In this document: positions 5,956-12,390 of the stretch, piece after piece
How positions within the stretch are numbered: position 1 is the first letter of the stretch
Layout of the letters: every line of letters begins with the position of its first letter
Source: Alcaligenaceae bacterium
GTDB taxonomy: Bacteria; Pseudomonadota; Gammaproteobacteria; Burkholderiales; Burkholderiaceae_B
Reading direction: 5' to 3'
DNA: 12,390 nt
Assembly (NCBI GenBank): GCA_012511095.1
Contig: JAAZGT010000197.1
Location: 1-12,390 of the forward strand
Position numbers and translations under genes: made by a program
Notes under the pieces: generated by a model
Databases searched by the model: none
What the model was told of the DNA's origin: nothing
Seen by the model: the letters and a program-made list of their open reading frames with translations, nothing else

Positions 5956-8900
5956 CTAATAATTTACTTCAAAGCTAGCAATTTCTTTACGTGAAGATAA
6001 GCCCTCTAAAAACTGTGGGTTTAAACGAACACGCCATTCTTCGCCAAGTACGATTTCACAGACCGTATGTTTATCCGGTTGGTATTGAAACTTCACCGAC
6101 ACCCCTGGGAAACCATTTTCAGGCTCAGCACGGAATGGATTCATTAAGATATGCAATTGCTTAGGAGCGATGGGCTCATTTAAAACCACGGTTAAATCAC
6201 TTGCCACCGCTTCTCGAGCGGATTGCAAATTATATAATGCATTCGCATTAACACGTAAAGTATTATTAAAGCTACTACGTGATACACGTGCTTGCACTAA
6301 AAGCAGATCATCCGTATTAATTAAATGTCTACAACTCTCATAAAGATTCGCATCACAGGTTACCTCAATTTGCGCACTACCATCATCAATTAATAAGAAA
6401 TATAAGCGCTCATCCTTACCTTTTAATTGGAAAGCCCTAGAGGCAATTAATACGCCTGCCACCCACTGACTAGCACGTGACTCCTTTAATGTGGCTAAAG
6501 GTGCTGGGGCAAAGCGTCTTACCTCATCACGCCATACATCAAAGAGATGATGGCTAAAGTAGAAACCTAGGGCCTTTTTTTCTTCGATCAACATATCGTA
6601 GAGATTCCAAGGCTTAATGCTACTAATTTCATGGGCCACGATATCGCCACTATCATCACCAAATAATGAACCCTGATTCGCATTACGATCCGTCTGTTCG
6701 GCGGCCTCGATGGCTTTAGAGAGACTCTCTAATAAAGCGCGTCTATTACTTTCTAAGTTATCAAAGGCACCCGCACGAATTAAGGCCTCAATAGCGCGTT
6801 TATTGACAGTGTGACGATCAATGCGAGAGCAGAAATCATAGAGGTCTTTAAAAGGACCATCTTCGTTGCGTGCTTTTAAGATATTTTCAATAGCGCCTTC
6901 GCCCACACCTTTGACGCCACCCATACCGTAGCGAATCGTGCGGATACTGCCTTTTTCCTCGAGGTGCTTATCAGGCACAGGTTCAAAGCGATACTGTGAT
7001 TCATTAATATCGACCGGCAAAACGGTTAAGCCATTATCTAAGGCGTCGCGCCAGAAAATCTGAATTTTATCCGTATCATCCATATCGGAAGATAAGGTGG
7101 CGGCCATAAATTCGGCTGGGTAATAATGTTTTAACCAAGCTGTTTGATAGGAAATTAAGGCATAGGCTGCGGAGTGAGATTTGTTAAAACCATAACCCGC
7201 GAATTTCTCCATGAGGTCGAATAGGTTTTTTGCCATTTCGCCGTCATAGCCTTTTTTAATCGCCCCCTCTTCGAATAATTTACGATGTTGAGCCATTTCA
7301 TCGGGTTGCTTTTTACCCATGGCACGACGTAATAAGTCTGCACCACCTAGACTATATCCACCTATAATTTGAGAAATTAGCATCACCTGTTCCTGATAAA
7401 CAATGACGCCATAGGTACTATCTAGGGTGCTGGTCAAATCGGGGTGGAAATAATCTACCTCGGCACGACCGTGCTTACGGTTAACGAAGTCATCAACCAT
7501 ACCCGAATCGAGCGGTCCCGGACGGAATAAAGCCAATACCGCAATCACGTCCTCGAAGGTCGATGGCAGAAGCTTACGTAATAACTCCTTCATGCCGCGC
7601 GACTCTAACTGGAACACCGCGGTGGTATTACCATCACACAACAGTTCATAAGTCGACTTATCATCAAGCGGTACGCTCATGATGTCGAATTCCTCTTGGC
7701 CTTGATTAAATCGACGCACATAGCGTACGGCCCAATCTAAAATGGTCAAGTTACGTAAGCCTAAGAAGTCGAATTTAACTAAGCCAGCTAGCTCTACGTC
7801 ATCCTTATCGTATTGTGAAACCACGCTGCCACTATGGCCGGGCTGACAATACAGTGGACAGAAATCAGTGAGTTGGCCTGGTGCAATTAAAACACCACCT
7901 GCGTGCATACCGACGTTACGCACTAAACCCTCAAGTGGTAATGAGCTATCAACAATGGACTGCACCTCTTCGTCTTGATCGTAGCGACGTTTAAACTCGG
8001 GCTCCCCCTCCATGGCATCACTGAGACTCCATGGTTTAGCTGGGTTAAATGGAATGAGCTTAGAAAGACCATCACACAGTGAATACGGCATTTCTAGTAC
8101 ACGCCCCACGTCACGTACCACAGCCTTAGCGCCAAGGGTACCGAAGGTAGCAATCTGACTTACCGCATCGCGACCGTATTTCTCCTTAACGTACTCAATG
8201 ACTTTTTCACGCTGGTCCTGACAGAAGTCGATATCGAAGTCAGGCATGGAAACACGCTCTGGATTTAAGAAACGCTCAAATAATAAGTCATAGCGGATTG
8301 GGTCAAGGTCAGTAATGCCGAGTGAATAAGCCACTAAGGAACCCGCCCCCGAACCACGCCCTGGACCCACAGGGACACCGTTATTTTTACCCCAGTTAAT
8401 AAAGTCCTGAACGATCAAGAAATAGCCTGGGAAACCCATGTCGATAATGATCTTACACTCAAGATCGAGACGCTCACGATAGGCTTGCTCATGCTCGGCA
8501 CGCTCTTTAGGATCAGGAAATAAAAACTCAAGACGCTCAGTTAGACCCTTATGTGACAAGTCAATTAGGTACTCACCAAGGGTCATACCCTCTGGTGTTT
8601 CAAAGTCCGGTAAATTGGGGACACCTAACTCAATGGTGAGGTTACAGCGCTTAGCAATTTCGACCGCATTAATGGTAGCGGCTGGAATATCACTAAACTT
8701 TTGTAGCATCTCCTCTGAGCTTGGGAAATATTGTTGGGGGTTAAAGCGTTTGGTGCGATTTTGATTAGCTAAAACCTCACCTTGGGCAATACAAACACGT
8801 ACCTCATGCACATCGAAATCATCAGCCGATAAAAACTGTACCGGATGTGTCGCCACCACAGGCAGATTGCTTTCTTGGGCGATCTTAAGCGCTTCTTGAA

Positions 8901-9498
8901 TATAACGCTCATCACCATCAAAACCCGCTCTTTGTAATTCAATATAAAAACGATTAGGAAATAACTTAGCCCAATGCTCGGCTAAGCTGAGCGCTTGCTC
9001 ATAACGACCTACCTCTAAGGCTTGGCCAATATCACCTTGACGCGCACCGGAGAGCATAATTAAGCCACTGGTTTCCTCTGTGTCTTCGAGCCATTCGACC
9101 TTTAATTGACCTCTATCGATTTGAGGATTATCAATCCACGATTTAGAAATCAATCGACACAGCTGTAAATAACCCTCGTGATTACGAGCGATTAAAAGGC
9201 AACGATTGGGTTTTTTATCATCTTGGGGATTATCAATCCAAAAATCACAGGCCGCAATGGGTTTAATACCCGCTTGTCGTGCGGCGCGATAAAACTTAAT
9301 GTAGCCAAATAAATTACCTAAGTCCGACAAAGCCAAAGCTGGTTGATTAAAGGCTTTAGCTTGATTAACCAGATCCTTAATGCGGATAATACCGTCGACC
9401 ACCGAATACTCGGAGTGGGTACGTAAGTGCACAAAAGCTGGGGTTGATTGAACGTCAGCTGCTGTCGCTTCGGCGGTTGCAAACGTGGTATCGGACAT
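5956..9498 (-). CDS. dnaE: DNA polymerase III subunit alpha
   Basis: Catalytic subunit of the replicative DNA polymerase III holoenzyme. At 1180 residues it is slightly longer than E. coli DnaE (1160), mostly from about 16 extra N-terminal residues before FVHLRTHSEYS. Order: PHP domain (about 22-290), palm with catalytic Asp422 and Asp424 in PDFDIDF (419-425) and Asp577 in KFDFLG (575-580), thumb and fingers, helix-hairpin-helix region (about 855-915), internal beta-clamp binding motif QGSLF (942-946) and an OB-fold (about 1012-1090). The PHP domain reads HLRTH where metal-binding versions read HLHT, so it is probably not a nuclease. That is the normal state in proteobacteria that proofread with a separate DnaQ. 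The ATG has an AGAGAG ribosome site, and the start lies 21 bases after the hrpA stop. Intact, no intein or frameshift. Confidence 0.98.
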   Translation of the reverse strand: MSDTTFATAEATAADVQSTPAFVHLRTHSEYSVVDGIIRIKDLVNQAKAFNQPALALSDLGNLFGYIKFYRAARQAGIKPIAACDFWIDNPQDDKKPNRCLLIARNHEGYLQLCRLISKSWIDNPQIDRGQLKVEWLEDTEETSGLIMLSGARQGDIGQALEVGRYEQALSLAEHWAKLFPNRFYIELQRAGFDGDERYIQEALKIAQESNLPVVATHPVQFLSADDFDVHEVRVCIAQGEVLANQNRTKRFNPQQYFPSSEEMLQKFSDIPAATINAVEIAKRCNLTIELGVPNLPDFETPEGMTLGEYLIDLSHKGLTERLEFLFPDPKERAEHEQAYRERLDLECKIIIDMGFPGYFLIVQDFINWGKNNGVPVGPGRGSGAGSLVAYSLGITDLDPIRYDLLFERFLNPERVSMPDFDIDFCQDQREKVIEYVKEKYGRDAVSQIATFGTLGAKAVVRDVGRVLEMPYSLCDGLSKLIPFNPAKPWSLSDAMEGEPEFKRRYDQDEEVQSIVDSSLPLEGLVRNVGMHAGGVLIAPGQLTDFCPLYCQPGHSGSVVSQYDKDDVELAGLVKFDFLGLRNLTILDWAVRYVRRFNQGQEEFDIMSVPLDDKSTYELLCDGNTTAVFQLESRGMKELLRKLLPSTFEDVIAVLALFRPGPLDSGMVDDFVNRKHGRAEVDYFHPDLTSTLDSTYGVIVYQEQVMLISQIIGGYSLGGADLLRRAMGKKQPDEMAQHRKLFEEGAIKKGYDGEMAKNLFDLMEKFAGYGFNKSHSAAYALISYQTAWLKHYYPAEFMAATLSSDMDDTDKIQIFWRDALDNGLTVLPVDINESQYRFEPVPDKHLEEKGSIRTIRYGMGGVKGVGEGAIENILKARNEDGPFKDLYDFCSRIDRHTVNKRAIEALIRAGAFDNLESNRRALLESLSKAIEAAEQTDRNANQGSLFGDDSGDIVAHEISSIKPWNLYDMLIEEKKALGFYFSHHLFDVWRDEVRRFAPAPLATLKESRASQWVAGVLIASRAFQLKGKDERLYFLLIDDGSAQIEVTCDANLYESCRHLINTDDLLLVQARVSRSSFNNTLRVNANALYNLQSAREAVASDLTVVLNEPIAPKQLHILMNPFRAEPENGFPGVSVKFQYQPDKHTVCEIVLGEEWRVRLNPQFLEGLSSRKEIASFEVNY

Positions 9499-9519
9499 AA
9501 TTAACTCTCTAAAACTACT

Positions 9520-12390
9520 TTATTGTGACATGCTGTGCCAAGCTCTTTCGAGGCGCTTAACAGAAACTGGCATGGGGGTACGCAACTCTTGTGCGAACAA
9601 GGCCACCCTAAGCTCCTGTAATAACCAGCCAAACTCACTCATTTGTGGATCGTATACACCCTTAAGTTGAGCGAGTCGACGTTCGTATTTGCTCTGCAAG
9701 GTGTGTACATCTTGCATGAGCTGCTGGTCACGGCGTGGGTCATTTTTTAACTTATCAATACGCAATTGTACCGCTCTTAGGTAGCGCGGGTAATGCTGTA
9801 AGGAAGCATATTCTACACTGCTTAAAAAGCCCTTATAGATCAAGTGATTGAGCTGATCTTGAATGTCGTCATAAGTGGCTTTATGGGCTTTGATGGCGTT
9901 GTGCTTTTTAAGTGCAGAGGCCCATTCATTTAAAATCTGTTGTAGCAAACGAATAACTTCTTGTAATAATAAGCCAAATCGACCCTTAGCATCTTTGACC
10001 CGGTCATTAAAGTCCTGCTCATTATTAGGCCAAGGATGCGCTAGACAAGATTGAATTAAAGCACAATCAATAATTTCCTCTTGAAGTTCCTCTTGTGTAC
10101 CTAAGGCCATATAGAGCATACCCAATTGTGGTAGGTCTTTAAGGTTTCTAGCTAAATAGCGAATTTGCTCTTTAAGCGCGATTTTAAATAAACGGATTAA
10201 ACCTTTACGATGCGCTGTTAGTGCTTCTTGGGGGTCGTCAAAAACATCAATACGACAATCATTGCCTTGATCAACTAAAGCGGGATAACCCAATACTGTT
10301 TGACGGCCACGCTTGATCTGTACCTGCTCAAGCAATTCACCAAAATCCCAAGTCGTAATATGTTTATTATCTTGTAAAGTCTCTTGAGCACCTTTGTCCG
10401 TATCCAGAAGTTGTCTAAAGCTTTCTTCGGCTACGGGAGCATGCTCTGCTTTTAAAAGTGCAAGGTTACGGCTAGAACTCAACATACGACCATCATCATC
10501 GACGATTTTATAAATCATCGATAAATGCGGCGGAATATTTTCCTCCTTAAAATCGGAGCTTTTGACGCGAATTCGTTTTTGCTGCCAAATATCTTCGATG
10601 AGCACCTCTAATAAAGGGGTTTTCTTTAACTCATCGTCACCCGCTACATCGTCTACAAAACGCGCGGCATATTCAGGAATAGGTACACAATGGCGGCGCA
10701 AACGCTGTGGCAATGAACGTAACAACAACTCGACCTTTTCCTCGAGCATCCCTGGCACCAGCCATTGTGACACAATAGGATTAATTTGGTTCAGAGCATA
10801 AACTGGTACCTGGAGGGTCACACCATCCCTCGGTGAGCCGGGTTCAAAATGATAAGATAAGCTTAAGCTTAAATTATCGTATTGCAGACGTTTAGGAAAC
10901 TGCTCGGTACTAATACCCACAGCTTCATGTCGCATTAACTCCTCTTTATCGAGTTTAAGTCGAGCCTTTTCCTCAGCAGGAAGGTGCTTATACCAATGCT
11001 CTAAGGTAGCAACTTGATGCATATCCTCAGGGATATATTGATCATAAAAGCGATAAATTAGCTCATCATCGACCAAAATGTCTTGGCGACGCGATTTATG
11101 CTCAAGGCTCTCGATTTCTTCAATCAAAGCTAGGTTATGCTCTAAAAATGGCAATGGCTTTCTAATGGTGCCCTCAACCAAGGCCTCACGTATAAATAAC
11201 TCACGTGCATGCTTTTTATCTAAACGACCATAGCCGACTTTACGACCCTGATAGACTTGCAAACCATAGATAGTAGCGCGCTCATAAACCATCACTTGAC
11301 CACGGCGCGGATCAAAATGCGGCTCTGAATACATCTTTTTAAGTAAGTGGCGGCCCGTTTGCTCAATCCATTGCGGCTCTACTCTCGCTACGGTACGTGC
11401 AAATAAGCGCGTCGTTTCTACCAACTCGGCGGCCATAATCCATTTGGAAGAACGTCGATGTAAGTAAGAACCTGGATGTACAAAATAGCGAATACCCCGC
11501 GCACCTTCGTACTCACGAGTAGTCTCACTACGCAAACCAATATTACCCAATAAGCCACTTAATAAAGCACGGTGCAATTCCTCGTACGTTGCCTCAACTT
11601 GGTTAAAACGCCATTTTTGATCTTGCACTAGGGTGCGGAGCTGTTGATGAATATCATTCCATTCACGTAAACGCACTGGCGACAAGAACTCCTTACGCAA
11701 CTGTCGCTGCAATTTGCGGTTGGACTCTCTATTTTGGTACTGTTCTTGGTACCAATCCCATAACTTTAAATATGAAATAAACTCTGAATCTTTATCACGG
11801 TATTTAGAATGCGCTTGAGTACTCGCTTCTTGAGCCTCGAATGGTCTTTCTCGTGGATCTTGAATTGATAAGGCTGCGGCAATAATGGTCATTTCAGTTA
11901 AGCAATTAAACTCTTTAGCTGCTAAAATCATACGCGCAATTCTAGGGTCTAAAGGCAAACGCGCTAATAATCGACCAGTTTGGGTCAGACGATTATTTTC
12001 ATTTAGTGCACCGAGCTCGTGAAGCAAGTGATAGCCATCGGCAATGGCACGACCACTGGGCATATCCACAAAAGGAAAAGCCTCAATATCATGTAGGCGC
12101 AAGGCCTTCATACGTAGAATGACCGAAGCTAAGGAGGATCTTAAAATCTCTGGATCGGTATATTCTGAACGCTTATTAAAGTCCTCTTCAGAGTAAAGGC
12201 GTATACAAATACCTGGACCTAAACGACCACAACGACCGGCTCGCTGGTTGGCGGCGGCTTGAGAAATCGGTTCAATTTGTAATTGCTCCACCTTGTTACG
12301 CCACGAATAACGCTTAACACGCGCTAAACCACTATCGACTACAAAGCGAATGCCTGGTACCGTCAGTGAGGTCTCAGCCACGTTGGTCGC
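9520..12390 (-). CDS. hrpA: ATP-dependent RNA helicase HrpA, C-terminal part (5' end beyond window)
   Basis: DEAH-box RNA helicase; in E. coli HrpA is linked to mRNA processing and to rescue of stalled ribosomes. The open frame runs to the right edge, and the first visible residues (ATNVAETSLT) are helicase motif V. The GTG at 12379-12381 is therefore an internal valine codon, not a start. About 345 residues carrying the Walker A and DEAH motifs are missing, judged against the roughly 1300-residue family. Counting the edge alanine as residue 1, motif VI QRAGRCGR is at 49-56, the HA2/ratchet region spans about 115-275, an OB-fold about 278-353, and the long DUF3418 tail from about 370 to 950, which separates HrpA from shorter DEAH helicases such as HrpB. 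It is followed closely by dnaE with no terminator between, suggesting co-transcription. The visible part is intact. Confidence 0.95.
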   Translation of the reverse strand, partial: ATNVAETSLTVPGIRFVVDSGLARVKRYSWRNKVEQLQIEPISQAAANQRAGRCGRLGPGICIRLYSEEDFNKRSEYTDPEILRSSLASVILRMKALRLHDIEAFPFVDMPSGRAIADGYHLLHELGALNENNRLTQTGRLLARLPLDPRIARMILAAKEFNCLTEMTIIAAALSIQDPRERPFEAQEASTQAHSKYRDKDSEFISYLKLWDWYQEQYQNRESNRKLQRQLRKEFLSPVRLREWNDIHQQLRTLVQDQKWRFNQVEATYEELHRALLSGLLGNIGLRSETTREYEGARGIRYFVHPGSYLHRRSSKWIMAAELVETTRLFARTVARVEPQWIEQTGRHLLKKMYSEPHFDPRRGQVMVYERATIYGLQVYQGRKVGYGRLDKKHARELFIREALVEGTIRKPLPFLEHNLALIEEIESLEHKSRRQDILVDDELIYRFYDQYIPEDMHQVATLEHWYKHLPAEEKARLKLDKEELMRHEAVGISTEQFPKRLQYDNLSLSLSYHFEPGSPRDGVTLQVPVYALNQINPIVSQWLVPGMLEEKVELLLRSLPQRLRRHCVPIPEYAARFVDDVAGDDELKKTPLLEVLIEDIWQQKRIRVKSSDFKEENIPPHLSMIYKIVDDDGRMLSSSRNLALLKAEHAPVAEESFRQLLDTDKGAQETLQDNKHITTWDFGELLEQVQIKRGRQTVLGYPALVDQGNDCRIDVFDDPQEALTAHRKGLIRLFKIALKEQIRYLARNLKDLPQLGMLYMALGTQEELQEEIIDCALIQSCLAHPWPNNEQDFNDRVKDAKGRFGLLLQEVIRLLQQILNEWASALKKHNAIKAHKATYDDIQDQLNHLIYKGFLSSVEYASLQHYPRYLRAVQLRIDKLKNDPRRDQQLMQDVHTLQSKYERRLAQLKGVYDPQMSEFGWLLQELRVALFAQELRTPMPVSVKRLERAWHSMSQ

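Noticed and set aside
7155..7346. 63-codon open frame inside dnaE
   Set aside because: Shifted frame of the conserved polymerase core.
9485..9670. 61-codon plus-strand open frame across the hrpA-dnaE junction
   Set aside because: Antisense to the end of hrpA and the start of dnaE; no supporting signal.
10562..10801. 79-codon plus-strand open frame inside hrpA
   Set aside because: Antisense to the DUF3418 region of HrpA; no domain or ribosome site.
12379..12381. GTG as the start of hrpA, giving a 953-residue protein
   Set aside because: The codon is the valine of motif V (ATNVAETS) and the frame stays open to the window edge, so the gene is cut by the window and is not a short helicase.
1..12390. 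DNA uptake sequences, insertion sequences, CRISPR repeats or tandem repeats
   Set aside because: No recurrent 9-12 base word, no transposase, no terminal inverted repeats and no spaced repeats were noticed on reading both strands.

Overview
The window reads as ordinary chromosomal housekeeping DNA from a Gram-negative bacterium. It carries lipopolysaccharide export (MsbA) and inner-core glycosyltransfer genes, an ElyC/YdcF-type envelope protein, and proteobacterial versions of RNase G, DnaE1 and HrpA. The protein flavour (DnaE1 with a long N-terminal lead-in, HrpA with a DUF3418 tail, RNase G) combined with moderately low GC (low-to-mid 40s percent by eye) fits a low-GC betaproteobacterium of the Alcaligenaceae type (Oligella/Pelistega-like). 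That placement is inference from protein style, not a database match.

Layout, left to right. A strong rho-independent terminator at 32-66 closes an unseen plus-strand unit. RNase G (rng, 222-1685, plus) follows and ends at a bidirectional terminator at 1703-1740. Facing it on the minus strand is a small acidic protein of unknown function (1756-2118) with its own good sigma-70 promoter. Next is msbA (2229-4001, minus, GTG start). A short divergent intergenic region separates msbA from a GT9 heptosyltransferase-like gene (4102-5073, plus). That gene converges on an ElyC/YdcF-like membrane protein (5090-5875, minus), followed by dnaE (5956-9498, minus) and the C-terminal three quarters of hrpA (9520-12390, minus, running off the right edge).

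Functionally there are two themes. The centre is envelope biogenesis: MsbA flips lipid A-core, the GT9 enzyme probably adds a core sugar, and the DUF218 protein probably acts in peptidoglycan or lipid-carrier homeostasis. The flanks are nucleic-acid processing: RNase G, the replicative polymerase alpha subunit and an RNA helicase. hrpA, dnaE and the DUF218 gene share a strand, have short gaps (21 and 80 bases) and no clear terminator between them, so they may be one transcription unit.

I found no mobile element, CRISPR array, tRNA or rRNA, toxin-antitoxin pair or phage gene, and no convincing new multi-gene system. The item most worth a second look is the unrecognised 120-residue acidic protein between rng and msbA. 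No stretch over 300 bases lacks a gene; the longest gene-poor stretch is the first 221 bases.
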